A stretch of 64,000 bases of DNA from Anaerolineae bacterium (lineage in GTDB: Bacteria; Chloroflexota; Anaerolineae; Aggregatilineales; Phototrophicaceae), in NCBI GenBank assembly GCA_022841825.1, contig JALHQT010000001.1, forward strand, positions 310,001-374,000, written 5' to 3'. The notes under the pieces are model-generated. The model was not told where the DNA came from, searched no databases, and saw nothing but the letters and a program-made list of their open reading frames with translations. Both the position numbers and the translations under genes were made by a program. Numbering within the stretch: position 1 is the first letter of the stretch; every line of letters begins with the position of its first letter. Positions 26,664 through 34,866 of the stretch are shown here, one piece after another.

Positions 26664-26669
26664 TATAAT
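26664..26669 (+). promoter_or_regulatory. Possible -10 element upstream of leuB
   Basis: A perfect TATAAT lies 50 bases before the leuB start. The only -35-like hexamer, TTGACG at 26637, is 21 bases away, which is too far to be convincing. leuB may have an internal promoter. Confidence 0.35.
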
Positions 26670-26719
26670 CGCGGCAGTTCACATCAGACTTCATTTTGCA
26701 CAGGAAAGCGCACTTCAGC

Positions 26720-27772
26720 ATGAAAGCCACGATTACGCTGCTGCCCGGTGACGGTATTGGACCGGAGGTGATCGAACAATCCGCGAAGCTGCTTCAGACG
26801 GTCGCCAGTCGGTTCGGGCACGACTTCACATTCAACGAAGCGATGATCGGCGGCATCGCCATCGACAAGACGGGCAATCCGCTGCCGGACGAAACGTTGC
26901 GCCTCGGTGAGCAGAGCGACGCCATCCTGATGGGGGCGGTTGGCTTGCCGAAGTATGACGCCGCGCCGATCCGCCCGGAACAGGGTTTGCTCAAGATTCG
27001 CAAGCACTTTGGACTTTTCGCCAACCTGCGCCCGGTCAAGGCTTACCCCGTCCTGGCGGACTTCGCGCCGCTCAAGGCGCATCTGCTCGAAGGGGTCGAT
27101 ATGCTGTTTGTGCGCGAGTTGACGGGCGGTATTTACTTTGGCGAGCGGCAGGAACAGGGCGATGGCAACAGCGCCTACGACACCGAGCTGTACACCGTGC
27201 CGGAAGTCGAGCGTGTCGCGCACGTTGCTTTCCGTGCGGCGGCGCTGCGGCGCAAGAAGGTGACCTCGGTCGACAAGGCGAATGTGCTGGCGGCGATGCG
27301 CCTGTGGCGCAAGACGGTCGTCAAGGTGCATGAAGACTACAATGACATCACGCTTGAGCATGTGCTGGTCGATAGCTGCGCCATGCATCTGCTGACGCGA
27401 CCGGCATCATTCGACGTGCTGGTCGCCAGCAACATGTTCGGCGACATTCTCAGCGACGAAGCGTCAGTGCTGGCGGGTTCGTTGGGGATGCTGCCTTCTG
27501 CGTCGTTGGGCGACGGGCGTTTTGGCTTGTACGAGCCAGTACATGGCAGCGCGCCCGATATTGCCGGACAAGGTAAGGCGAATCCCATCGGCACGATCCT
27601 GAGCGCGGCGATGCTGCTGCGCTACAGCCTGGCGCTGGAAACAGAAGCGCAGGCGATTGAGAACGCGGTCGAAGCGGCATTGGCGACGGGTGCCCGGACG
27701 GCAGACATTGCAGGCGGTGGTCCTTGGTTGAGCACCAGTGAGTTTGCGCAGGAAGTGATCACGCGGCTGTAG
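26720..27772 (+). CDS. leuB: 3-isopropylmalate dehydrogenase
   Basis: NAD-dependent beta-decarboxylating dehydrogenase of 350 residues, third step of leucine synthesis. ITLLPGDGIGPEV opens the protein. LLKIRKHFGLFANLRPVK, VRELTGGIYFG, DKANVLAAMRLWRKTV and the signature SNMFGDILSDEASVLAGSLG follow, with EPVHGSAPDIAGQGKANPIG as the NAD-binding loop. ATG 26720 has AGGAAAG upstream; the in-frame TTG at 26696 is rejected. It likely also oxidises the citramalate-derived intermediate. An internal -10 may drive it. It is the last leu gene of the cluster. Confidence 0.97.
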   Translation: MKATITLLPGDGIGPEVIEQSAKLLQTVASRFGHDFTFNEAMIGGIAIDKTGNPLPDETLRLGEQSDAILMGAVGLPKYDAAPIRPEQGLLKIRKHFGLFANLRPVKAYPVLADFAPLKAHLLEGVDMLFVRELTGGIYFGERQEQGDGNSAYDTELYTVPEVERVAHVAFRAAALRRKKVTSVDKANVLAAMRLWRKTVVKVHEDYNDITLEHVLVDSCAMHLLTRPASFDVLVASNMFGDILSDEASVLAGSLGMLPSASLGDGRFGLYEPVHGSAPDIAGQGKANPIGTILSAAMLLRYSLALETEAQAIENAVEAALATGARTADIAGGGPWLSTSEFAQEVITRL

Positions 27773-27781
27773 CGCGTCATC

Positions 27782-29059
27782 ATGGCAGCCACACACAACC
27801 CATTTTCGGCGCTCCAGTACCGCGACTTTCGTCTACTGATGGGCGGACGCCTCACCGCGCAAATCGGCGAGATGATGGTCAGTATCGCTATCGGTTGGGA
27901 GCTGTACGAGCGTACGAACGATGCGCTTGCGCTCGGTTTGGTCGGCTTGGTACAGGTCATTCCGGTCATCCTGCTCTCGCTGCCCGGCGGCTACGTCGCA
28001 GATCGCTACGACCGCAAGCGCGTTACGCTGTACAGCCAGCTCTTTCTCATGGCTATGTCGGGGGCGCTGCTGGTGCTCTCGGCAACCCAGGGGGCATTGC
28101 CTCTGATCTACATCGTACTGGCGTTGATCGGCGTCGGTCGCGCTTTCAACAACCCGGCGGAAGGCGCGATCACGCCCGAAACTGTACCGCCCCAGGCATA
28201 TGAGAACGCCGCCACCTGGAGCGGCGCTGTCTGGCAAATTTCGTCCATCCTGGGACCTGCAGTCGGTGGCTTGCTGATCGGGCTAACGAACAGCGCGGCA
28301 GTGGTCTATGGGGTGAATGTGGCGGCGGGCGCGGTGCTTGTGGTGGCGATTCTGTTGTTGCGCAGCAAGCAGACAGACTTCGCTGCGGCAGAAGAGCCGC
28401 CTCTTCAGGCGCTCTACAATGGCTGGAAGTTCGTGCGCCACTCCCAGCTTATTCTAGGGTCGATCACGCTCGATATGTTCGCGGTGCTGCTTGGTGGGGC
28501 GATCTATCTGCTGCCGATCTATGCGCGCGACATCCTGCATGTCGATGCGACTGGGCTAGGGCTGCTGCGCGCTGCGCCGTCCGTCGGCGCGCTGACGACG
28601 GCGCTCATTCTGGCACGCAGTACGGGATTTCAGCGCGCGGGCGCGGCGCTGTTGTGGGCGGTCGCGGGGTTTGGGCTGGCGACGATCATCTTCGGCATTT
28701 CGACGAGCTTTTGGCTTTCGCTGCTGATGCTGGCGCTGACGGGGGCGCTGGACATGGTGAGCGTCATCATCCGACACACGCTGGTGATGCTCAAGACGCC
28801 TTCAGCGATGCGCGCTCGCGTCAACGCGGTTAACTCGATCTTTATCGGCGTCTCGAACGAGTTGGGCGGCTTCCGTGCTGGCGTAGCGTCGAGCTTCTTT
28901 GGCAGCATTCCGGCTTTGGCGGTGGCTGGGCTGCCCGCATTGGCAGTGGGTCCGACATGGGCAGTCGTCAGCGGGGGAGTCGGCACAATCCTGGTCGTGC
29001 TGCTCGTCGCGCGTTACGCGCCAGAGCTGCGCCGGCTGGGACGAATGCGCGATGGCTGA
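27782..29059 (+). CDS. MFS transporter (EntS/MFS_3-like exporter)
   Basis: This 425-residue, about 12-helix major facilitator family protein starts FSALQYRDFRLLMGGRLTAQIGEMM, typical of the MFS_3/EntS group. The loop 2-3 motif is GGYVADRYDRKRVTLYSQ, the conserved DRxxRR-like signature. GVGRAFNNPAEGAITPETVPP also fits this subfamily. Family members export siderophores, drugs or other small molecules; none can be inferred here. It starts 10 bases after leuB and may be co-transcribed, and is convergent (7 bases) with the Clp-N/kinase gene. Export of an amino acid or intermediate is possible but speculative. Confidence 0.85.
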   Translation: MAATHNPFSALQYRDFRLLMGGRLTAQIGEMMVSIAIGWELYERTNDALALGLVGLVQVIPVILLSLPGGYVADRYDRKRVTLYSQLFLMAMSGALLVLSATQGALPLIYIVLALIGVGRAFNNPAEGAITPETVPPQAYENAATWSGAVWQISSILGPAVGGLLIGLTNSAAVVYGVNVAAGAVLVVAILLLRSKQTDFAAAEEPPLQALYNGWKFVRHSQLILGSITLDMFAVLLGGAIYLLPIYARDILHVDATGLGLLRAAPSVGALTTALILARSTGFQRAGAALLWAVAGFGLATIIFGISTSFWLSLLMLALTGALDMVSVIIRHTLVMLKTPSAMRARVNAVNSIFIGVSNELGGFRAGVASSFFGSIPALAVAGLPALAVGPTWAVVSGGVGTILVVLLVARYAPELRRLGRMRDG

Positions 29060-29066
29060 TGCTGTC

Positions 29067-31031
29067 CTACGACGCGGGTGGCAGCCCACTGCCTGAGCGC
29101 CCGCTTGCGCTGGCGTCCGTCAGCCCGCCATCCGCTGTGAGACTGCTGTCCCCTGTTTGCCCCGGCTGCGGCGCAAGGCGTGCGCAGCAGTAAGCGGCGA
29201 GCAGGAACATCAACCGTCGGCTGCCGATGGGCATGGACTCCCAGTGCACGGCACGCAGCGCGCAGAAGGTCAACGCCGTCCAGTATTCCACCCAATCGTT
29301 CGGGTCAGCCAGTGTGATGACGACGATCTCGCGCAGCGCCTCAATCGGCGACAGGGCATCGTCGAGGATTGGGTCAGGTGTCGTCTCGAAGCCGCCGTCA
29401 AAGGCTGCTCGCCGGGTCAGGACACGTCTGGCATCCGCCCAACTCTGCCCCACGGTTTTCATGGCGAGGTCATTGAGCAGACTGATTTCCATGCATGCCC
29501 AGTCGAACAGGGTATGACCTGTGCGCGCCTGGGCGAAGTCGATCAGAAACGGGCTGTTGTTGGGTCCGAGCAGGATATTGCCCAGGTGAAGGTCGCCATG
29601 AATGCGGCTGACCGAGCCGTAGATGGTGGAGTCCAACAGGCTTTCAAAATGGAACAGCGGATTTGGCAGCCGCTCGAAGGGTGGTAGGCTGGGAATGGTT
29701 GCCCCGGTTGGGTCAAAATCCGGTTCCAGATTGCGGACCATGCTCAGTAGCAGCTCGCTGCGCGTCGCGTATACGCGCCCTGCAAGCTGCTCGATGACTT
29801 CGCCGAGATAGTGGGTGTCCTGTCGCAGATCAATCCCCCGCACCTCGACGCGGTACGCGCGACGCAGCCCTTCGATGCCGGTGCCCAGCGTGAGCTGGAC
29901 GGCGCTGCGGGTGGGGTCGAGACGCGAAATCGAAAAGCCAGCCAGAACGACGGTATCACCGAGTTCCACCGACTTCAGGCGTTCGCGGCGAATGGGGTCT
30001 CGGAGCAGGAGCGCGCCTTCCGGAGCTTGCTCGCCGTGGGGCAGCAGGTCGAGGATGAACAGCGGGGGGAGTAGGAAGTCATATTCCTGCCAGGCGGGAA
30101 AACGATAGGGACGACGCTGTCCCCACCAGGCGCGCCCAAAGGTCGGGTAAAGCTCATGCCGCAGCCACGCCCCCAACTGCGCCAGCCCAATCCTCCAGGC
30201 AGCTTCGCGCATATCCTCGGCTTTGCCGATGCCGCTGATAAAGGTGTATTTGATGCCCGCGAGATCGCTGGTTTCGGGCGCAGTGGGGCGTTCCTCAATG
30301 CGTGCAGTCAGCGGTGGCAGCGTCGTTTTGACCTGTCGCTCGAAACGGCGCGCTTCTTCCAGGATGATGTTGGCATCGTCGATCTTGACGACGACCGTCG
30401 CATCTTCACTGCCGTCCTGCTGGATCGGCGTTGCTGCCAGCAAGAGCGCGCCGCTGTACCCACCCAGCAAACGCCGCTCCAAGCGTATCCTGGCATAGCC
30501 GTAGAACATTCGACGAAGGACGAACAACTGCTCCTCATCAATGATCGGGTCGCCCTCATAGCCCGCGGCAAACTCGATCTTCACGTAGGGCAGGGGGACG
30601 GCTGAGGTGGTCGAAAATGACAGGATGTCCTGTGTCAACAGGGGCAAGTCGATGCCGAGGCGGGCGAAGATGCGGATGGGGATACTGCCTCCCTCTTCGA
30701 TCATGGCGCGAAGGAGGTCGCGTTCGCTGATGTCGGCGCGCCCGTCTTCAAGCGCTAGGTCGTTCGCAATCCCCAGGATGATCTCTGCGCGAGGAGAATT
30801 GGGCATGCCCGCCCACAACCGCTGATGGCTCCCTTTGCCAATATGGCGGCGCACAGCATCAATCACGTATTCAGGTTTGTAGCCGTAATTCTCGATAAGA
30901 GAAGCGATGATCCCACCGCGCAGCATCAGTGCGCCGATGAAGAGGTGCTCCGCTCCGATGAAGTGGTGGCGCATTCGGGCGGCTTCCTGGCGTGCGTTGA
31001 TCTGAATGTCTCTCAGAAGCAGGTCTGGCAC
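29067..31031 (-). CDS. Clp-N domain fused to an APH-like kinase/phosphotransferase
   Basis: The protein has 654 residues. Residues 4-135 form two Clp-N repeats (ARQEAARMRHHFIGAEHLFIG, then SPRAEIILGIANDLALED with ERDLLRAMIEEGG), normally the peptide- or adaptor-binding end of ClpA/ClpC, but no AAA+ module follows. About 165-250 looks like a kinase N-lobe (GGYSGA loop 190-195, Lys216 in TVVVKI, EEARRFERQ). A beta-rich insert at about 335-405 interrupts it. The C-lobe has SRIHGDLHLGNILL (Asp480, Asn485) and FLIDFAQARTG (Asp498), the APH/choline-kinase signature. It may belong to the APH-like kinase group reported with ternary-complex conflict systems, but this needs a profile search. Last gene of the thrC-FHA-unknown operon. 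Confidence 0.72.
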   Translation of the reverse strand: MPDLLLRDIQINARQEAARMRHHFIGAEHLFIGALMLRGGIIASLIENYGYKPEYVIDAVRRHIGKGSHQRLWAGMPNSPRAEIILGIANDLALEDGRADISERDLLRAMIEEGGSIPIRIFARLGIDLPLLTQDILSFSTTSAVPLPYVKIEFAAGYEGDPIIDEEQLFVLRRMFYGYARIRLERRLLGGYSGALLLAATPIQQDGSEDATVVVKIDDANIILEEARRFERQVKTTLPPLTARIEERPTAPETSDLAGIKYTFISGIGKAEDMREAAWRIGLAQLGAWLRHELYPTFGRAWWGQRRPYRFPAWQEYDFLLPPLFILDLLPHGEQAPEGALLLRDPIRRERLKSVELGDTVVLAGFSISRLDPTRSAVQLTLGTGIEGLRRAYRVEVRGIDLRQDTHYLGEVIEQLAGRVYATRSELLLSMVRNLEPDFDPTGATIPSLPPFERLPNPLFHFESLLDSTIYGSVSRIHGDLHLGNILLGPNNSPFLIDFAQARTGHTLFDWACMEISLLNDLAMKTVGQSWADARRVLTRRAAFDGGFETTPDPILDDALSPIEALREIVVITLADPNDWVEYWTALTFCALRAVHWESMPIGSRRLMFLLAAYCCARLAPQPGQTGDSSLTADGGLTDASASGRSGSGLPPAS

Positions 31032-31047
31032 TTGGGTTACGCCTCGC

Positions 31048-31548
31048 CTATGCGATTTCGTCGCTGTAAAGCAGGATCAGGTATGCACCGAGAAGCGCCA
31101 GGAGAAGACGGGTACCGGGGTCCGCCGCGCCCAAGTCCAGGCGAATCCGTGTGGTGGCTTCATCGCCGGGGCACGTCAACTGGAGCAGCTTGACGCCGCT
31201 GTCGCGCACCCACGCCCACGCCAGCGGTGACGCGGCGATGCGCCGCCAATGGACGATCTCACCCTGCGGCAGTGTCAAACGCGCATCCTGGTGATGGAAG
31301 ACATAGGATGGGGACGCTTGTCCATTATCGACCTTGCTGATTTCGAACCAGCGGCTGAGGATGCCCCTGTGCGCGATGCGGTAATGCCCGCCCGCTGCTT
31401 CGACCTCATCCACTTCGTTGATCAGACCCGCGCGCGTGACGCGGGCGACCACTTCATCCGCCACTGTTCGCAGTTCATAGCTGGGGGACATGACGTTTGG
31501 TTGAATCCAGCGCAGGTCTTCACCCTTCAGGTCGGCAAACGTCTGCAT
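31048..31548 (-). CDS. Conserved-looking protein of unknown function between FHA and Clp-N/kinase genes
   Basis: The protein has 166 residues and I do not recognise a family with confidence. It is rich in predicted beta strands (YELRTVADEVVARVTRAG, HYRIAHRGILSRWFEI, EIVHWRRIAASPLAWAWVRDSG) with a hydrophobic C-terminal helix (TRLLLALLGAYLILLY, about 145-160). The strand pattern loosely recalls LURP/tubby-like proteins, a weak guess only. It starts 11 bases after the FHA gene and ends 16 bases before the Clp-N/kinase gene, so it is almost certainly co-translated with both. Confidence 0.6.
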   Translation of the reverse strand: MQTFADLKGEDLRWIQPNVMSPSYELRTVADEVVARVTRAGLINEVDEVEAAGGHYRIAHRGILSRWFEISKVDNGQASPSYVFHHQDARLTLPQGEIVHWRRIAASPLAWAWVRDSGVKLLQLTCPGDEATTRIRLDLGAADPGTRLLLALLGAYLILLYSDEIA

Positions 31549-31559
31549 ATCAATGCCCT

Positions 31560-31904
31560 TTATTTCTGAATGCGCAGCCAGGTGCGCCCAATCTTAAACA
31601 ACTGTTCTTCGTGCAGCGCGACCGCTTCTTGCACGCGGATTTCTTCCCCGTCGAGTTCGACATAGGAACCGTTACGACTCTTGAGGTCTTCGAGCCACCA
31701 ACGGTCGCCTCGCAGTGTCAGCCTGGCGTGTTCGCGCGAGATGAAACTGTCGCGTTGAAGCGGGATGTCTCGGTCGTCCTGACGACCGACTGTCAGCACC
31801 CATTCGCCGTCGCGAAGGGTACCGTCGCCCGACTCTGCCAGCAGGGTGAGCGATTTGCCATCTTCCACCCCAGACATGAACATAAGAGTGACCGCAGGTT
31901 TCAT
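31560..31904 (-). CDS. FHA domain protein
   Basis: This 114-residue protein is almost entirely one forkhead-associated domain. VLTVGRQDDRDIPL, SFISREHARLTL and WWLEDLKSRNGSYVELDG contain the conserved Gly-Arg, Ser-Arg-x-His and Asn-Gly residues of the phosphothreonine-binding face. No membrane segment or other domain is present. FHA domains dock on phosphothreonine, so a partner kinase is expected. The APH-like kinase two genes downstream on the same operon is a candidate, although that kinase class usually modifies small molecules. thrC is 42 bases upstream. Confidence 0.9.
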   Translation of the reverse strand: MKPAVTLMFMSGVEDGKSLTLLAESGDGTLRDGEWVLTVGRQDDRDIPLQRDSFISREHARLTLRGDRWWLEDLKSRNGSYVELDGEEIRVQEAVALHEEQLFKIGRTWLRIQK

Positions 31905-31946
31905 GCGTGGCGATTCCTATTCGTTCGCTCTTATTGAACCACAAGT

Positions 31947-33242
31947 TCAGCGTTCCGTCACGCGAGCGCCCAGGACTTCCGCCAGGGCTTCCAGCGTAGG
32001 GGCAGCGTCGCGGATCACGTTGGGGCAAACGGCACGGACATGCTCCAGACGGTCGGCGTGATAGTCGATGGTCGCGTCGGGATCTTTGAGGACATGCCCG
32101 GTCAGAACCCCGACGACGGATTCGTGCGGCTTGATCGTGCCTGAATTGACGAGCTTTCTGATGCCTGCGAGCGAGGCGGCGGAGGCGGGTTCGCAGCCGA
32201 TGCCGATGCCATCGACAATCGCCTTGCTCTCCATGATCTCCTGGTCGCTGACCTGCTCAACCACGCCTTCCGTCCACTGGACGGCGCGCACCGCCTTGGG
32301 GTAGTTGACCGGGTTGCCGATTTTGATCGCGGTCGCCAGTGTATCGGCGTGCATCGGTTCGAGTCGGTCGAATCCGCGCGTATAGGCATTGTAGAGTGGG
32401 TTAGCGCCTTCCGCCTGGATGACGGCAATCGAGGGGATGCGGTCGATCAAGCCGAGCGTGTAGAGTTCCTTCAACCCCTTACCAAATGCCGATGAATTGC
32501 CGAGGTTGCCGCCCGGCACGACGATCCAATCGGGTGCCTGCCAGCGAAGCTGCTGAATCGTCTCGAACATAATCGATTTTTGCCCTTCCAGACGGAAGGG
32601 ATTGACGGAGTTGAGAACGTAAATGCCGAGCTTTTTGCTGACCTCGCGCACAAGTTCGAGGTTCTTGTCGAAATCGGCGTCGATGCGGACGCAGATCGCG
32701 CCATAGGCGATGGACTGCGAGAGCTTGCCAAAGGCGATTTGCTTGTTCTGCATCAGTACGATGCCTTGCAGCCCGCCGAATGCCGCGTACGAGGCGAGTG
32801 AGGCGCTGGTGTTGCCCGTGCTGGCGCAGGCGACGCGCGTCATGCCAAGGCGTTTCGCCTGTGTCACGCCACCTGTCATGCCGCGATCTTTGAATGATCC
32901 GGTCGGGTTTTCGCCCTCGTGCTTGAGGTAGAGCCTGCCCACGCCCGCCCACTTGGCAAGTCGGGGCAGGTCATAAAGATTGGTGTTGCCTTCCGGGCGG
33001 CTGATGATTTCGTCATCCGCCGCATAGGGGGCGATCAGTTCTTTATAGCGCCAGACGCCACTCTTGTAGGGCATCTGCCATGTGCCCATGCGCGAGTCGA
33101 ACAGCTCACGCGTTGCCACTGTGCGCAGCCAGTCCATGTCGTGCTGTACGTCGAGCAGACCGCCGCATGCTTCGCACTCGTAGATGACTGAATCAACGGG
33201 ATATTGCCGCGCGCAGTTCATACATTGTAAGATACTAGGCAT
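31947..33242 (-). CDS. thrC: Threonine synthase
   Basis: PLP enzyme of 431 residues converting O-phosphohomoserine to threonine. An N-terminal zinc-ribbon-like segment has Cys7, Cys10, Cys23 and Cys26. The PLP Lys118 is in HEGENPTGSFKDRGM. ACASTGNTSASLASYAAFGG is the phosphate-binding loop, and PGGNLGNSSAFGKGLKELY is conserved. It is encoded divergently from homoserine kinase across a 42-base gap, so the two partner enzymes share one regulatory spot. AGGAAA lies just before ATG 33242. It heads the operon with the FHA, unknown and Clp-N/kinase genes. Confidence 0.94.
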   Translation of the reverse strand: MPSILQCMNCARQYPVDSVIYECEACGGLLDVQHDMDWLRTVATRELFDSRMGTWQMPYKSGVWRYKELIAPYAADDEIISRPEGNTNLYDLPRLAKWAGVGRLYLKHEGENPTGSFKDRGMTGGVTQAKRLGMTRVACASTGNTSASLASYAAFGGLQGIVLMQNKQIAFGKLSQSIAYGAICVRIDADFDKNLELVREVSKKLGIYVLNSVNPFRLEGQKSIMFETIQQLRWQAPDWIVVPGGNLGNSSAFGKGLKELYTLGLIDRIPSIAVIQAEGANPLYNAYTRGFDRLEPMHADTLATAIKIGNPVNYPKAVRAVQWTEGVVEQVSDQEIMESKAIVDGIGIGCEPASAASLAGIRKLVNSGTIKPHESVVGVLTGHVLKDPDATIDYHADRLEHVRAVCPNVIRDAAPTLEALAEVLGARVTER

Positions 33243-33284
33243 GTTTTCCTCAGCTTGTGCAGGACATTAAGGATACCATTCGAC

Positions 33285-34226
33285 GTGGCATACACCAGAG
33301 CTGCCGCCTTTGCCCCTGCCACCGTTGCCAATCTGGGCGTCGGTTTCGATGTATTGGGCTTGGCACTGTGCGAACCAGGCGATGTCGTCATCGCCGAGCG
33401 GCGCGATACGCCTGGCGCTGCTGTCCGCTTGATCGAGAATGATGGCGGTATTTTGCCTTATGAAGCAAAGAAAAACACTGCCTGCGTCGCGGCGGAGAGC
33501 GCGCTCCGGCTGATCGGTGCGCCGAGCGGCGTCTGGCTGACGATTCAGAAGGGGCTGCCGAGCGCCAGCGGTTTGGGCAGCAGCGCGGCGAGCGCGGTCG
33601 CCGCCGCCGTCGCCGTCAATGCGCTGTTTGGCGAGCCAGTCGAACGGGCGGAGCTGTTGGGCGCATGTCTGGATGGGGAGGCGGTCGCCAGCGGTTACCA
33701 TCCTGACAACGTCGCGCCTGCGCTTCTCGGCGGCATCACGCTGGCGACAGGGCTGACCCCCGCACAGGTGCATCGCATTCCGGTGCCGGATCGACTTCAT
33801 TTGGCGTTGGTGACGCCGAACGTAGCGGTGCCGACGGCAGAAGCGAGGGCGGTGCTGCCTAAACTGGTCGCGCTCAAGGCGATGGTGACGCAGACCGCTG
33901 CCATCGCATATCTGCTGCATACGATCTATGAACAGGATATTGTGGCAATGGGCGCAGCGATGGAGCGCGACGGTATCATCGAGCCTGCGCGCGCGCACCT
34001 GATGCCCCGGCTGGATGAAGCGCGCCGCGCCGCGAAAGCCGCAGGTGCCTATGGGCTGGTGATCAGCGGGGCGGGTCCCTCGCTCGTGGCGATTTGCGAT
34101 GATGCGCAGCAGGCGTCCACGGTGGCAGAGGCGCTGCGGCATGTTTACGACACCTCCGGCATCGGCTGTACGGCATTCGCGACGCGCGTCAGCGAGCAAG
34201 GCGCGCGGGTGATTTCGAGCGAATGA
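33285..34226 (+). CDS. thrB: Homoserine kinase
   Basis: GHMP-family kinase of 313 residues making O-phosphohomoserine for ThrC. AFAPATVANLGVGFDVLGLAL opens the fold. GLPSASGLGSSAASAVAAAVA is the ATP-binding GHMP loop, and YGLVISGAGPSLVAICD is motif 3. The start is GTG 33285, with AAGGA 11 bases upstream; an in-frame TTG at 33255 would add ten residues that lie in the shared thrC/thrB regulatory gap. It is followed by thpR after 19 bases. Confidence 0.94.
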   Translation: MAYTRAAAFAPATVANLGVGFDVLGLALCEPGDVVIAERRDTPGAAVRLIENDGGILPYEAKKNTACVAAESALRLIGAPSGVWLTIQKGLPSASGLGSSAASAVAAAVAVNALFGEPVERAELLGACLDGEAVASGYHPDNVAPALLGGITLATGLTPAQVHRIPVPDRLHLALVTPNVAVPTAEARAVLPKLVALKAMVTQTAAIAYLLHTIYEQDIVAMGAAMERDGIIEPARAHLMPRLDEARRAAKAAGAYGLVISGAGPSLVAICDDAQQASTVAEALRHVYDTSGIGCTAFATRVSEQGARVISSE

Positions 34227-34245
34227 ACCCCAGGAGGATGGCACG

Positions 34246-34791
34246 GTGCGCGCGTTTATCGCCATCGATTTGCCAGACGAACATAAGGATCGTCTGGCAT
34301 CCCTGCGGCTGGACATCCCCGGCGCAAGCTGGACGCGGCGTGAAGGGTATCATTTGACGCTGCGCTTCCTCGGCGATGCTGTGCCTGAGTCGGACATCGC
34401 AAGGCTCGCTGAAGCCTTACACGCTATTGAACAGCCCTCGTTCACGCTCACGCTGGCGGGAGTGGGGCGCTTTCCGCCTGGCGCTCGCCCGGCGGCGCGC
34501 GTACTGTGGGCGGGGATCGAGTCGAGCAGCGCCCTCCATTCGCTCCATCAGAAGGTGCAGGCGGCGCTCGTACCCCTCGGCTTTCCGCCGGAGGAGCGGG
34601 CGTTCAGCCCCCATCTGACGCTGGCACGCCTCAAGTCGTCGAAGACGCAGCCGGACGTGGCGCGCTTTCTGCACAAATACGCGAACTTCCGCGCTGATCC
34701 CTTCCACGCTGAACGATTCCATCTGATCCAAAGTACGCTCACACCGCAGGGCGCAAGCTACGAGACGCTAGTCTCATTCCCGCTGCGATAA
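34246..34791 (+). CDS. thpR: RNA 2',3'-cyclic phosphodiesterase (ThpR, 2'-5' RNA ligase family)
   Basis: 2H phosphoesterase of 181 residues, the usual size. The two HxT motifs are YHLTLRFLGD and FSPHLTLARLK. RAFIAIDLPDEHKDRLASL is the standard N-terminus. It opens 2',3'-cyclic phosphate RNA ends; older annotations call it 2'-5' RNA ligase, and its role in the cell is unclear. The start is a GTG with AGGAGG about 9 bases upstream. It lies 19 bases after thrB, probably in the same transcript, without a functional link I can see. Confidence 0.93.
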   Translation: MRAFIAIDLPDEHKDRLASLRLDIPGASWTRREGYHLTLRFLGDAVPESDIARLAEALHAIEQPSFTLTLAGVGRFPPGARPAARVLWAGIESSSALHSLHQKVQAALVPLGFPPEERAFSPHLTLARLKSSKTQPDVARFLHKYANFRADPFHAERFHLIQSTLTPQGASYETLVSFPLR

Positions 34792-34866
34792 GTCCACCTG
34801 ACTGCGGATTTGGGCAGCGCGGGCTATACTCCCGACACGATTTCCTGACCATTGAGGATTATTAAT

